Source: VMCP01 sp965659745 (GTDB lineage: Bacteria; Bacteroidota; Bacteroidia; NS11-12g; UBA955). Taken from it: 64,000 bases of DNA. The position numbers and the translations under genes are program-made. The notes below the pieces were generated by a model, which searched no databases, was not told the DNA's origin, and worked only from the letters and a program-made list of their open reading frames with translations. This document shows, in pieces, positions 32,863 through 42,157 of this stretch. The first letter of the stretch is position 1. Every line of letters begins with the position of its first letter. The stretch covers positions 1-64,000 of the forward strand of contig CBFHXF010000005.1 of NCBI GenBank assembly GCA_965659745.1. Reading direction: 5' to 3'.

Positions 32863-34230
32863 ATGTCAAGCAAGAGTTATATCGAATCAAACCAAGAGCG
32901 TTTTTTAGAGGAACTATTCCAGTTATTGCGTATTCCAAGTATCAGTGCAGATTCGGCGTATGCCCAAGATGTGCGCAAATGTGCGGAAACCGTAGCTGAT
33001 TTTCTAACCAAAGCGGGTGCCGATAATGTAGTACTTGAAGAAACTGCGGGTTACCCCATTGTTTATGGCGATAAAATCATAGATCCTGCACTTCCCACCG
33101 TATTAGTTTATGGCCATTACGATGTGCAACCCAGTGTTCCTAACGAACTTTGGCATACGCCTCCGTTCGAGCCTACTATTAAGGACGGTAAAATTTATGC
33201 CCGTGGCGCGTGCGACGATAAAGGACAGATGTTTATGCATGTGAAAGCGTTTGAATCCATGATGCAAACTCAAGAATTGGCATGTAATATAAAGTTCATG
33301 ATCGAGGGAGAGGAAGAAGTGGGTAGTAATAATCTTGGAACGTATTGTAAATCCAATAAAGAAAAATTAAAAGCCGATGTAATTTTGATCTCTGATACCT
33401 CTATGCTCGCCAACGATTTGCCGAGTATCGATATCGGTTTGCGCGGTTTGAGTTATGTAGAAGTAGAAGTTACCGGTCCTAATATTGATTTACATAGCGG
33501 TGTATATGGCGGTGCTGTAGCCAATCCTATCAATGTACTATGTGATATGATTGCCAAAATGAAAGACGACAAAAATCATATTACCATTCCTGGTTTCTAT
33601 GACGATGTGGTTATTGTTTCTGAAGCAGATCGCAATGCAATGGCTAAAACTCCTTTTGATCTCGAGGCCTATAAAAAGCATTTAGATATTGAAGATGTAA
33701 TGGGAGAAGAAGGATTTTCTACCATCGAGCGCACCGGCATCCGTCCTACCCTTGACGTAAATGGCATTTGGGGCGGTTATATCGGAGAAGGTGCTAAAAC
33801 CGTATTGCCTTCCAAAGCCTATGCGAAAATCTCCATGCGATTGGTTCCCAATCAGTCTTCCGAAAAAATCACCAAAATCTTTACAGAGTACTTTGAATCG
33901 ATAGCTCCAAAAGGGGTTAAAGTAAAGGTAACTCCTCACCATGGTGGCGAACCCGTTTTAACGCCTACAGATAGCATTCCTTTCAAAGCAGCAGCCGCTG
34001 CTATGAAAGATACCTTTGGAAAAGACCCTATTCCCACTCGTGGAGGCGGAAGCATTCCAATTGTAGCACTTTTTGAAAAGGAATTAGAAACCAAAACGGT
34101 CCTTATGGGATTTGGTTTAGACAGCGATGCCATACATTCTCCCAATGAGCATTACGGCGTGTTTAACTATTTCAAAGGAATTGAAACCATTCCAAGATTC
34201 TTTCATCATTTTGCCGCAATGAACAAATAA
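32863..34230 (+). CDS. M20 family dipeptidase
   Basis: A 455-residue zinc peptidase of the M20 dipeptidase branch (CNDP/PepV-like). Metal and catalytic motifs are 'VYGHYDVQP' (His and catalytic Asp), 'ARGACDDKGQ', 'IEGEEEVGS' (catalytic Glu pair), 'ISDTSM', and the C-terminal 'DAIHSPNEHYG'. It probably acts in the cytoplasm on small peptides. The start at 32863 (MSSKSYIESNQERF) matches the usual N-terminus; 32845 and earlier starts are in frame but extend the protein with non-conserved sequence. The rel/spoT gene begins 3 bp after its stop. Confidence 0.9.
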   Translation: MSSKSYIESNQERFLEELFQLLRIPSISADSAYAQDVRKCAETVADFLTKAGADNVVLEETAGYPIVYGDKIIDPALPTVLVYGHYDVQPSVPNELWHTPPFEPTIKDGKIYARGACDDKGQMFMHVKAFESMMQTQELACNIKFMIEGEEEVGSNNLGTYCKSNKEKLKADVILISDTSMLANDLPSIDIGLRGLSYVEVEVTGPNIDLHSGVYGGAVANPINVLCDMIAKMKDDKNHITIPGFYDDVVIVSEADRNAMAKTPFDLEAYKKHLDIEDVMGEEGFSTIERTGIRPTLDVNGIWGGYIGEGAKTVLPSKAYAKISMRLVPNQSSEKITKIFTEYFESIAPKGVKVKVTPHHGGEPVLTPTDSIPFKAAAAAMKDTFGKDPIPTRGGGSIPIVALFEKELETKTVLMGFGLDSDAIHSPNEHYGVFNYFKGIETIPRFFHHFAAMNK

Positions 34231-34233
34231 TTT

Positions 34234-36456
34234 ATGGCGCTGCTCGACGGTGAAGTATACGAAGCATACCGACACGAATTACTTAATAAGTATCGCTTAT
34301 TATTACGAACCCTTAGTGGTAAAGTTTCCAAAGACAAAATTAAATTAGTTCGGGAAGCTTTTGATTACGCCGCGCGCGCTCATGAAGGTACCGTAAGAAA
34401 AAGCGGTGAACCCTATATTTTTCATCCCTTGGCGGTGGCACAAATTGCCGCCGCCGAACTGGGACTCGGAGCTACCTCTGTTATTTGTGCCTTGCTTCAT
34501 GATGTAGTTGAGGATACAGAAATTACCCTCGACGATATTGAACGTAAATTTGGTGCTAAAGTTGCCAACATAATAGGAGGACTCACTAAAATTTCGGTAG
34601 TTTTTGAAACGGTCGATAACGATGCGAGTATCCAAGCCGAGAATTTCAAGAAAATGCTCCTTACCTTGGGAGAGGACCTTCGCGTAATCTTAATTAAACT
34701 GTGCGATCGCTTGCACAACATGCGCACATTAGGATCAGTTCCTGAAAAAACTAAGCTTAAAATTGCTTCTGAAACCATGTTTATTTACGCACCTCTCGCC
34801 CATCGTTTGGGTTTGAATGCCGTAAAAATAGAAATGGAGGATTTAGCTTTGAAGTATACCGATGCACTCGCATATAGAACTATTTCGGATAAAATAAGTG
34901 AAACCAAACAATCTAGGCAGCGTTACATTCGTGAATTCATAGATCCTTTAAACGAGGAGTTGGAGCGTTCGGGATTGAAAATTGCGGAAATCAAGGGCAG
35001 GCCCAAAAGTATTTATAGTATTCATCGAAAGATGACTACCCAAGGAATTCCATTTGAGGAAGTTTACGACGCTTTTGCCATCAGGGTAATTTTAGATACG
35101 GAAATACAAAATGAAAAATCCGATTGCTGGCGTGTATACAGTATCATAACAGATAGGTACCGCCCTCATCAAGGTCGTTTGCGAGATTGGCTAAGTAGAC
35201 CAAAAAACAACGGTTATTCCGCACTGCATACAACAGTTTTAGGTCCTAAAGGTCGTTGGGTAGAAATTCAAATTCGTTCTAAAAGAATGGATGATATCGC
35301 AGAACGCGGTTTGGCGGCACATTGGAGATATAAAGCGCAACTTGGTGAAAACAGCATTACACCACAAGACGATGCCTTTGAAAATTGGCTCAACGCGGTT
35401 AAAGAAACACTCGAGAATAACGATTTAACAGCGATGGACTTGGTTAATGAATTCAAGTATTCGCTTTTGGGGGAAGAAATTTATGTTTTTACACCCAAAG
35501 GAGAAGTGAAATCAATGCCCGTTGGATCCGTAGCCCTCGATTTCGGATTTGCCATTCATACAGAGGTTGGACTTACCACTATTGGAGCTAAGGTGAATAA
35601 TAAATTGGTGCCCATTGGGCATGAATTAAAGAATGGCGATATAGTAGAAATCTTAACAACACAAAATTACAGGGCCTCTGTTCAATGGTTAGAAGTGGTA
35701 AGAACGGGTCGCGCTCGAACCAAAATCAGAGAATTTTTACGCGATGTAAAAACGAAACTTGCCGGTCGTGGAAAAACCATTATGGAGCGTATGTTTCAAA
35801 AGCACGATGTTGCCTTCACAGATAAAAATATTCAATTAATTCACAAGCATTATAAATATAACAGTGCCAGTGAATATTTCCATGCGGTGGCATCCGGAAA
35901 AATCAGAATGACCAAAGAAATTCTATTCGACATTATACATTCGAAAGAATCGGTGTCTGAAGTTCCGGTAAAAAAGGAAAGGAAAAAAAGCGCCGGACAG
36001 ATCATATTTGGGGAAGATTATGAAATGCCTTATTCCTTGGCACAATGTTGCAATCCCCTACCCGGAGAGCCCATATTTGGTTTCGTTACCGTTGGCGATG
36101 GTGTACGAATTCACCGAACAACGTGTCCAAATGCCTCCAAACTCATGAGTCAATACGGTTATCGCATCATACCCGCAAGCTGGCAAGACGGCTACAACAA
36201 TGCGTTTGATGCACAAATATCCGTACGAGGTATCGACGATGTGGGTATCGTAAGTCGGATTACAGATATTATCTCTAAAGACTTACAGGTAAATATGAAA
36301 AGTATTAATATCCGGGCCAATATTGACGGAACATTCGGAGGGGAAATAGAAGTATTGGTGAATAACTCGGAAGATTTAAAAGAGCTCGTTTCTCGAATCA
36401 AGAGTACCCATAAATACATTGAGGTTGAGCGAATAGAATCACTCAACCTCAATTAA
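34234..36456 (+). CDS. Bifunctional (p)ppGpp synthetase/hydrolase (Rel/SpoT)
   Basis: A 740-residue long RSH enzyme for the stringent response. The HD hydrolase domain has 'HPLAVAQIAAAELGL' and 'ALLHDVVEDT' with an intact HD pair (residues ~86-87), plus 'CDRLHNMRT'. The synthetase domain has 'GRPKSIYSIHRKM' and 'NNGYSALHTTV'. The TGS domain begins at 'IYVFTPKGEVKSMP', a zinc-finger-like region contains 'AQCCNPLPGEPI', and an ACT domain closes the protein. Both activities look intact. It is probably co-transcribed with the dipeptidase. Confidence 0.95.
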   Translation: MALLDGEVYEAYRHELLNKYRLLLRTLSGKVSKDKIKLVREAFDYAARAHEGTVRKSGEPYIFHPLAVAQIAAAELGLGATSVICALLHDVVEDTEITLDDIERKFGAKVANIIGGLTKISVVFETVDNDASIQAENFKKMLLTLGEDLRVILIKLCDRLHNMRTLGSVPEKTKLKIASETMFIYAPLAHRLGLNAVKIEMEDLALKYTDALAYRTISDKISETKQSRQRYIREFIDPLNEELERSGLKIAEIKGRPKSIYSIHRKMTTQGIPFEEVYDAFAIRVILDTEIQNEKSDCWRVYSIITDRYRPHQGRLRDWLSRPKNNGYSALHTTVLGPKGRWVEIQIRSKRMDDIAERGLAAHWRYKAQLGENSITPQDDAFENWLNAVKETLENNDLTAMDLVNEFKYSLLGEEIYVFTPKGEVKSMPVGSVALDFGFAIHTEVGLTTIGAKVNNKLVPIGHELKNGDIVEILTTQNYRASVQWLEVVRTGRARTKIREFLRDVKTKLAGRGKTIMERMFQKHDVAFTDKNIQLIHKHYKYNSASEYFHAVASGKIRMTKEILFDIIHSKESVSEVPVKKERKKSAGQIIFGEDYEMPYSLAQCCNPLPGEPIFGFVTVGDGVRIHRTTCPNASKLMSQYGYRIIPASWQDGYNNAFDAQISVRGIDDVGIVSRITDIISKDLQVNMKSINIRANIDGTFGGEIEVLVNNSEDLKELVSRIKSTHKYIEVERIESLNLN

Positions 36457-36476
36457 TGGGTTAATTAATAATCTTA

Positions 36477-37358
36477 TTAAGCTCCTTCAAGTGCTGCCAC
36501 ACCCCCAACGATTTCAGAAATCTCACGGGTAATTGCTGCCTGACGGGCTTGGTTATACGCTAATTTCAGCGATTTAAGCAACTCGCCTGCATTGTCAGTA
36601 GCTTTATCCATTGCTACCATTCGAGCACCATGTTCAGACGCTAATGAGTCTAACATCGCTCTGTATACCTGAGTTTTTAAAGTTCTCGGTATAAGTTCTT
36701 CTAAAATTGCGATTTTAGAAGGCTCAAAAAGGTAATCGGAATTAACATTATTATTATCAGTAGCTTTGCCAACGATGGGTAAAACGGCCTCATTCGATAG
36801 AATTTGAGTGGCTGCATTTTTAAACTGGTTATAGACAACTTCAATTTTATCTAATTCACCCGATTTAAAACGCTCAATCAATTTTTGAGTAAAATGAAAC
36901 GCTTTATCCGCATTTAAGTCAATAAGGAGATTTTGATATTCTGTATTAACGGTATAACCCAAACGCTTTAGGGTTTCACCCGCTTTTTTACCGATACATA
37001 AAATTTCTAAATTTCCTGTATTCACCAGGTGTTTGTAATCGTTCTCTAATAAATGACGAGTCCGTTTAGCGACGTTTGCATTAAACGCACCACACAATCC
37101 TCTATCACTAGAAATAACTACCAAACACACTTTCTTAAGCTCACGCTGATTAAAATAAACGGCCAAACGATCGTCATCTGTACTTTCTTGAAGGTTAGAC
37201 ATAATGCCTTGCAACTTCAATGCATACGGACGCATACGCACAATCGCATCGCTCGCTTTTCTCAGCTTCGTAGCGCTTACCAATTTCATTGCTTTGGTAA
37301 TTTGCTGGGTACTGATTGTTGACGATATACGTGCGCGTATTTCCTTTTGATTTGACAT
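36477..37358 (-). CDS. atpG: ATP synthase F1 subunit gamma
   Basis: A 293-residue central-stalk subunit. The N-terminal helix 'RARISSTISTQQITKAMKLVSATKLRKA' (shortened) and the C-terminal 'MDKATDNAGELLKSLKLAYNQARQAAITREISEI' region (part) are the paired coiled coil of gamma; 'ISSDRGLCGAFNANV' is the family signature. It is the last gene of the operon, 11 bp after atpA, and converges on rel/spoT with a 20-bp gap that has no clear terminator. Confidence 0.97.
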   Translation of the reverse strand: MSNQKEIRARISSTISTQQITKAMKLVSATKLRKASDAIVRMRPYALKLQGIMSNLQESTDDDRLAVYFNQRELKKVCLVVISSDRGLCGAFNANVAKRTRHLLENDYKHLVNTGNLEILCIGKKAGETLKRLGYTVNTEYQNLLIDLNADKAFHFTQKLIERFKSGELDKIEVVYNQFKNAATQILSNEAVLPIVGKATDNNNVNSDYLFEPSKIAILEELIPRTLKTQVYRAMLDSLASEHGARMVAMDKATDNAGELLKSLKLAYNQARQAAITREISEIVGGVAALEGA

Positions 37359-37369
37359 TGTTTAAAAAA

Positions 37370-38950
37370 TTAAGCGGTGTAATTCTTAGAAATTTCTTCT
37401 CCAGCGGCTTCCAAAACGCTTGTAACATTTTCGTCAATTTTACCTGACTTCAATAAGTTCAATACGTCTTTATGCTTTTGTTCTAGGTAAGAAACATAGG
37501 CTTCTTCAAATTCGCGAATTTTATTTACTGGGATATTTCTCAATTTGTTTTTGGTACCCAAATAAATCATTGCGATTTGATTTTCCACCGTTTGAGGAGA
37601 GAACTGTGCTTGCTTCAACATTTCTACGTTTCTCGCACCTTTTTCCAATACCGACTTGGTAGCGGCGTCTAAATCAGAACCAAACTTTGCAAACGCTTCT
37701 AATTCGCGGTATTGAGCTTGATCCAATTTAAGTGTACCAGCCACTTTCTTCATAGATTTAATTTGAGCATTACCACCCACACGAGATACAGAAATACCTA
37801 CGTTAATTGCGGGACGTACACCTGAGTTAAACAAATTAGATTCTAAGAATATTTGTCCGTCTGTAATAGAAATTACGTTAGTAGGAATGTATGCCGATAC
37901 GTCACCCGCTTGGGTTTCAATAATTGGCAACGCTGTTAACGAACCACCTCCTTTAACTTTGCCTGCTAACGACGGAGGCAAATCATTCATTTTTGAGGTA
38001 ATTTCATCATTCGAGTTCAATTTACACGCACGTTCCAAAATACGGCTATGCAAGTAGAATACGTCACCAGGATATGCTTCACGCCCTGGAGGACGACGTA
38101 GCAACAAGGAAACCTCACGATACGCAACGGCTTGTTTTGACAAATCGTCATATACCACTAACGCAGGAAGTCCTAAATCGCGGAAATATTCACCAATTGC
38201 ACAACCTGACATTGGAGAGAAAAATTGTAATGGAGCAGGAGCAGAAGCAGGGGCAGAAACCACCACTGTGTAGGCCATTGCACCATTTTCCTCCAAAGAC
38301 TTAACCACTTGCTTTACGGTAGACTCTTTCTGACCACAAGCTACGTATATACAAAAAACTGGTTTTCCAGCTTCGTAAAACTCTTTTTGATTGATGATGG
38401 TATCGATAGCAATAGCGGTTTTACCTGTTTGGCGGTCGCCAATGATAAGCTCACGTTGACCTCTACCAATTGGAATCATTGCATCGATTGCTTTTATACC
38501 GGTTTGAAGTGGCTCTGTAACGGGCTCACGGAATAATACACCCGGTGCTTTACGTTCAAGAGGCATCTCATATAAGTCTCCCTGAATAGGTCCTTTACCA
38601 TCAATGGGCTCTCCTAAAGCGTTTACAACACGACCCAACATACCATGACCTACTTGAAGACTGGCAATTTTGTTGGTGCGTTTTACTTTGTCGCCTTCTT
38701 TGATATCGGTACTACTACCCATCAAAACCGCACCCACATTGTCTTCTTCTAGGTTCAATACTACAGCGCGAACGCCATTTTCGAACTCAACGAGTTCACC
38801 ACTTTGAACTCCGAAAAGTCCGTAAATACGGGCAATACCATCTCCAACTTGAAGTACGGTACCTACCTCTTCTAAACTAGCAGCACTGCTGAAACCAGCG
38901 ATCTGGTCTTTCAATATGCTGGATACTTCGTCTGGCCTAATGTGTGACAT
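37370..38950 (-). CDS. atpA: ATP synthase F1 subunit alpha
   Basis: A 526-residue non-catalytic nucleotide-binding subunit. The P-loop is 'GDRQTGKTAIAID' near residue 170, followed by 'YVACGQKESTV', 'ALVVYDDLSKQAVAYR' and 'SVSRVGGNAQIKSMKKVAGTLKLD' (part; includes the arginine finger region). Normal length. The partner atpD (beta) is not in this window, as is usual in Bacteroidota where atpD-atpC lie elsewhere. Confidence 0.98.
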   Translation of the reverse strand: MSHIRPDEVSSILKDQIAGFSSAASLEEVGTVLQVGDGIARIYGLFGVQSGELVEFENGVRAVVLNLEEDNVGAVLMGSSTDIKEGDKVKRTNKIASLQVGHGMLGRVVNALGEPIDGKGPIQGDLYEMPLERKAPGVLFREPVTEPLQTGIKAIDAMIPIGRGQRELIIGDRQTGKTAIAIDTIINQKEFYEAGKPVFCIYVACGQKESTVKQVVKSLEENGAMAYTVVVSAPASAPAPLQFFSPMSGCAIGEYFRDLGLPALVVYDDLSKQAVAYREVSLLLRRPPGREAYPGDVFYLHSRILERACKLNSNDEITSKMNDLPPSLAGKVKGGGSLTALPIIETQAGDVSAYIPTNVISITDGQIFLESNLFNSGVRPAINVGISVSRVGGNAQIKSMKKVAGTLKLDQAQYRELEAFAKFGSDLDAATKSVLEKGARNVEMLKQAQFSPQTVENQIAMIYLGTKNKLRNIPVNKIREFEEAYVSYLEQKHKDVLNLLKSGKIDENVTSVLEAAGEEISKNYTA

Positions 38951-38956
38951 GATTTT

Positions 38957-39496
38957 TTATGCGATTTGAAGTTCTTTTTTAATTTTTTTCAATTGTGTTG
39001 ACACGGTATTATCAAAGATGCGACCGTTAAATTCGATTGTTATACCTCCTATTATTGAAGCATCTAATCGGGTATTAATTCTAACTGTATTGGCTTTCGT
39101 GTGTGTTTTAACATAATTTTCGATTTCCGAAATTGTGGAATTCGAAATTGCTACGGCACTTTCAACTTCTACCAAAACAATTTTTTGAGACTCGTTGTAC
39201 ATTTTCATAAACCCTTCTCCCATTGCAGGAATAAAGGATTCACGTTTTTTATCCACCATAAGTGCATACATGCCTTTGGTTAAGGCATGTTGCTTGGAAA
39301 AAATACTTTCCAAGGCATTCTTTTTGGCAGACATTTTATACATAGGGCTCTGTATGAACAACATGAAGTCGCGGCTTTCTTCGGAAAGCACGATCAGCTC
39401 CTCTACATTGTCTTTAACCACTTCCAATAAACCTTCTTCTTGAGCTTTGTCAAAAAGGGCTTTGGCATAACGGGCGGCAATACGTTGTTCAGACAT
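38957..39496 (-). CDS. atpH: ATP synthase F1 subunit delta
   Basis: A 179-residue peripheral-stalk subunit. The N-terminal domain begins 'IAARYAKALFDKAQEEGLLE', and the C-terminal part has 'TRLDASIIGGITIEFNGRIFDNTV', the usual delta/OSCP end. It sits between atpF (3-bp gap) and atpA (6-bp gap). Confidence 0.95.
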   Translation of the reverse strand: MSEQRIAARYAKALFDKAQEEGLLEVVKDNVEELIVLSEESRDFMLFIQSPMYKMSAKKNALESIFSKQHALTKGMYALMVDKKRESFIPAMGEGFMKMYNESQKIVLVEVESAVAISNSTISEIENYVKTHTKANTVRINTRLDASIIGGITIEFNGRIFDNTVSTQLKKIKKELQIA

Positions 39497-39499
39497 GGC

Positions 39500-40003
39500 T
39501 TATGCTTGTGCTTTTTGGGTTAATTCGTTTAAATGGTGAGAAATCAATTTTTGTTGTGCATCATTGTTAGCAAGTGTATCTGCTAAAAGTTTTTCTGCAA
39601 TTTGAACTGAGAAAGAAGCGATTTCTTTTTTCAATTCATCCATAGCCGCAGACTTTTGCTTGTTGATTTCATCACTAGCGCGGGCCATGATTTTCTTTGC
39701 TTCGTCTTCGGCAGCTGATTTTGCATCACCCACAATCTTTTCTTTCATTTCGCGTGCCTCTTTTAACATGGCATCGCGTTCTTGACGGGCTTGAGCGAGC
39801 AATTGCTCGTTCTCACCTTGTAATTTAGCCATCTCGTTGCGCGCTTGTTCCGCTTGCGACAACGATTGGTTGATACTATCTTCACGGTCTTTGATAGAGC
39901 CCAAGATGGGTCCCCAAGCAAATTTTTTCAGAATGAATAATAGGATGCTGAAAGTAACCAACATCCAAAATACCAAACCTATAGCAGGAGTTACTAATTG
40001 CAT
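39500..40003 (-). CDS. atpF: ATP synthase F0 subunit b
   Basis: A 167-residue peripheral-stalk subunit: one N-terminal membrane helix ('IGLVFWMLVTFSILLFILKKF') and a long charged coiled coil rich in A, E, K and Q. Single b gene, no b' copy. Its start lies just after a GC-rich hairpin and T tract that follow atpE. Confidence 0.95.
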   Translation of the reverse strand: MQLVTPAIGLVFWMLVTFSILLFILKKFAWGPILGSIKDREDSINQSLSQAEQARNEMAKLQGENEQLLAQARQERDAMLKEAREMKEKIVGDAKSAAEDEAKKIMARASDEINKQKSAAMDELKKEIASFSVQIAEKLLADTLANNDAQQKLISHHLNELTQKAQA

Positions 40004-40010
40004 TTTTTCG

Positions 40011-40043
40011 TTTTTAAAAACGGGGGCTGTTTTGCAGCCCCCG
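40011..40043 (-). terminator. Hairpin with T tract between atpE and atpF (attenuator or processing site)
   Basis: A perfect 9-bp GC-rich stem CGGGGGCTG / CAGCCCCCG (40021-40043) with a 5-base loop, followed on the minus strand by TTTTTAAAAA. It has the form of an intrinsic terminator but sits inside the ATP synthase operon, between the c and b genes, so it probably works as a partial terminator or an mRNA 3'-end stabiliser for atpB-atpE. Confidence 0.75.
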
Positions 40044-40051
40044 AAGGGATC

Positions 40052-40312
40052 TTACAAGAAAAGAATCAACAAACAAACAACGATTGCAAAGAATACAGCA
40101 CCCTCAATAAGAGCAGCTGCCACAATCATATTTGCACGGATGTCACCCGCTGATTCTGGTTGACGTGCAATAGATTCCATAGCACTACCACCGATTTTAC
40201 CGATACCCATACCGGCACCAATAGCGGCTAATCCTGCGCCGATAGCGGCACCCATTTTGCTGTAAGCAGCGGCTAAATCCGTTGCTTGAAGTAGCGTGTT
40301 CATTAAACTCAT
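40052..40312 (-). CDS. atpE: ATP synthase F0 subunit c
   Basis: An 86-residue proteolipid that forms the rotor ring. Helix 1 carries the glycine pattern 'GAGLAAIGAGMGIG' (residues 25-38), the polar loop is RQP (50-52), and the ion-binding carboxylate in helix 2 is Glu70 ('AALIEGAVFF'). The residues around it look proton-type rather than sodium-type; this is an inference. ATG at 40312 or 40303 could start it. Confidence 0.96.
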   Translation of the reverse strand: MSLMNTLLQATDLAAAYSKMGAAIGAGLAAIGAGMGIGKIGGSAMESIARQPESAGDIRANMIVAAALIEGAVFFAIVVCLLILFL

Positions 40313-40357
40313 AGTTATTTTGATTTATGTGTTAGATTTAGTTTATTTCTTTGGTTA

Positions 40358-41554
40358 TTAATGATGATGTTCCTCCACTGCCATACCAATGTAGATTGTG
40401 GACAGCAAAGTAAATACAAAAGCTTGAAGGAATGCTACTAAAAGTTCGAGCATGCTCATAAAAACAGTAAAAGCTACGCTTAATGGACTCACAGCATATC
40501 CTAAATTCGGGTTCATGTTTCCAAAAATGAATATCAAACTGAAAAATCCTAGAATTATAATATGTCCGGCAGTAATGTTAGCAAACAAACGCAACATCAA
40601 CACGAAAGGCTTTAATATAACACCCAGGATTTCGATAGGAATAATGATAACATACATCCAAACCGGCACGTCTGGCATGAAAATATGCTTCCAATAGTAC
40701 TTGTTACCACTGAAGGTTACTGTTACAAATACTACCAATGCCAATACCATAGTTACCGAGATGTTACCCGTAACGTTAGCTCCTCCTGGGAAAACAGGAA
40801 TCAATCCGAACAAATTCAATGTGAATATGAAAAAGAAAATACTCAACAATAAAGGCATGTAATTATCGGCTTTCTTTCCAATAGTAGGACGCGCAATATC
40901 GTCGCGTAAAAATAAAATCAAAGGCTCAATCAGATTATATATCCCTTTGGGAGCTTTACCTGCGTTGGCGGCGTAGTGACGGGCCATTTTAACCACTAGG
41001 ATGATTAAAAATATGGAACCTATTAACAAGGCTAAAACGTTCTTGGTTAAGCTAAAATCATAAATAGATTCGCTATTGGAAGCATCTTCCCAAATTACGA
41101 TTCCATCGTGCGACAATTTAAATCCTTCATACGAGGCATGTCCATGGTGAAAATTCGAAGAAGAAAACACAGTAAGTCCTTTGGTAGACGTGTATAAAAT
41201 AATGGGTAATGGTATGGATACCGCATGATCGCCCTCACCCCACAAATGCCAATCATGCGCATCAGCGATGTGTTCCATGATCATTTTACCAGGCTCAAAC
41301 CCCTCTGCTTCATGACTTTCTGCATGACCGCCGTTTGCTTCAGAATGATCAACAGATGCCTCGTCGTGTGATGTAGAGGCGGCTGCTTCATGGTTGTGCA
41401 TGCTTGAAGGGTCGTGTTCAGCTGTTTCTGAATGTTTTTCTGACAAATTTGGGGTGTTTGTCATTCCCGAATTTGCTAAAAACATCGCAAAAAACAAGGC
41501 AAAGAACATTTTTCCAAACCTCACACCTTCTTTAGTACATTGATTTTCAGACAT
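40358..41554 (-). CDS. atpB: ATP synthase F0 subunit a with His-rich exported extension
   Basis: A 398-residue proton-channel subunit, well above the ~270 of E. coli. Residues ~13-32 look like a signal or first helix; then ~80 residues are very rich in H, E, D, S and A (about 12 histidines). The conserved core follows: 'LFGLIPVFPGGANVTGNISVTM' (part), 'LKPFVLMLRLFANITAGHIII' (with the essential Arg in 'LRLFAN') and 'ELLVAFLQAFVFTLLSTIYIG' (part). The C-terminus ends EEHHH. Start overlaps the upstream gene by 8 bases (ATGTCTGA). Confidence 0.96.
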   Translation of the reverse strand: MSENQCTKEGVRFGKMFFALFFAMFLANSGMTNTPNLSEKHSETAEHDPSSMHNHEAAASTSHDEASVDHSEANGGHAESHEAEGFEPGKMIMEHIADAHDWHLWGEGDHAVSIPLPIILYTSTKGLTVFSSSNFHHGHASYEGFKLSHDGIVIWEDASNSESIYDFSLTKNVLALLIGSIFLIILVVKMARHYAANAGKAPKGIYNLIEPLILFLRDDIARPTIGKKADNYMPLLLSIFFFIFTLNLFGLIPVFPGGANVTGNISVTMVLALVVFVTVTFSGNKYYWKHIFMPDVPVWMYVIIIPIEILGVILKPFVLMLRLFANITAGHIIILGFFSLIFIFGNMNPNLGYAVSPLSVAFTVFMSMLELLVAFLQAFVFTLLSTIYIGMAVEEHHH

Positions 41555-41945
41555 TTGAATTTTTATTGAGCTTTTCCGAATCGGGGCGCAAGTTAGTGCG
41601 CATTTCTAAAATATCAAAGAAAAGAAAGAAAAGAAAAGTGAGTCCAAATACAATAACGAAAGGAAACTGAATAGGTTTCATATTAAACAGACTAATAGCC
41701 AAAAAGATAAGTACTAAAAAGAGTCGCACCATTGAACCAATCATGAGCCTCCGAATTCTTTTATTTTCTGAAATATTGCTATCGTGGTAGGTAAAATACC
41801 TCACGAGTACAAAAAGTAGGGCTAAATAGAGGATTCCAACATAAGAAATTGGAGGTAGTTGAACTTGGGTTATTTGAACCCCTACCATCACACTCAAAAA
41901 AATCACTAAGGAGAGTATGCCGGCCTTGATAATGTAACTTTTCAT
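41547..41945 (-). CDS. Membrane protein in the atp operon (AtpI-like, unassigned)
   Basis: A 132-residue protein with four predicted helices, between the AtpZ-like gene and atpB. Position and topology resemble AtpI (subunit I, a c-ring assembly or Mg2+ factor), but the sequence is too divergent for me to name it. It overlaps both neighbours (ATGA upstream, ATGTCTGA downstream), so translation is coupled along the operon. Confidence 0.65.
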   Translation of the reverse strand: MKSYIIKAGILSLVIFLSVMVGVQITQVQLPPISYVGILYLALLFVLVRYFTYHDSNISENKRIRRLMIGSMVRLFLVLIFLAISLFNMKPIQFPFVIVFGLTFLFFLFFDILEMRTNLRPDSEKLNKNSNV

Positions 41946-42157
41946 TTAATCGATTTCAGAGATTTGAAAATGCGGTAGAATGCGATAGCCATTCCTGTAA
42001 ATATACCTAGTAGCGTTCCGATTGGAAATTTGGCGTTGGTTTTTTGATCGATAAATCGCCCAATAAAAGTTCCCAATAAAATGGTTACAATCATTTGCAG
42101 CGCCATACTTGTATAGGTAAGGAAACTACGATTCCGATTCTGAGGTGATTGTTTCAC
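41942..42157 (-). CDS. AtpZ/AtpI-family small membrane protein
   Basis: A 71-residue protein with two helices and the pattern 'TYTSMALQMIVTILLGTFIGRFID' (part) and 'FPIGTLLGIFTGMAIAFYRIFK' (part), typical of AtpZ/YqgA-like proteins at the head of atp operons. The start is GTG at 42157, inside the last 32 bases of the bactofilin gene. It probably helps assemble F0 or handle divalent cations; that role is known for relatives, not shown here. Confidence 0.75.
   Translation of the reverse strand: MKQSPQNRNRSFLTYTSMALQMIVTILLGTFIGRFIDQKTNAKFPIGTLLGIFTGMAIAFYRIFKSLKSIK

Noticed and set aside
34234..36456. Frameshift or loss of hydrolase function in Rel/SpoT
   Set aside because: The HD pair, synthetase motifs and C-terminal domains are all present in one frame of normal length.
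36457..36476. Terminator between rel/spoT and atpG
   Set aside because: The 20-bp gap is AT-rich but has no stem of useful length; Rho-dependent ending or readthrough is more likely.
42126..42157. Annotation error because the AtpZ-like gene overlaps bactofilin by 32 bases
   Set aside because: The GTG at 42157 gives the full conserved N-terminus and the window has several other tight overlaps, so the overlap is accepted.
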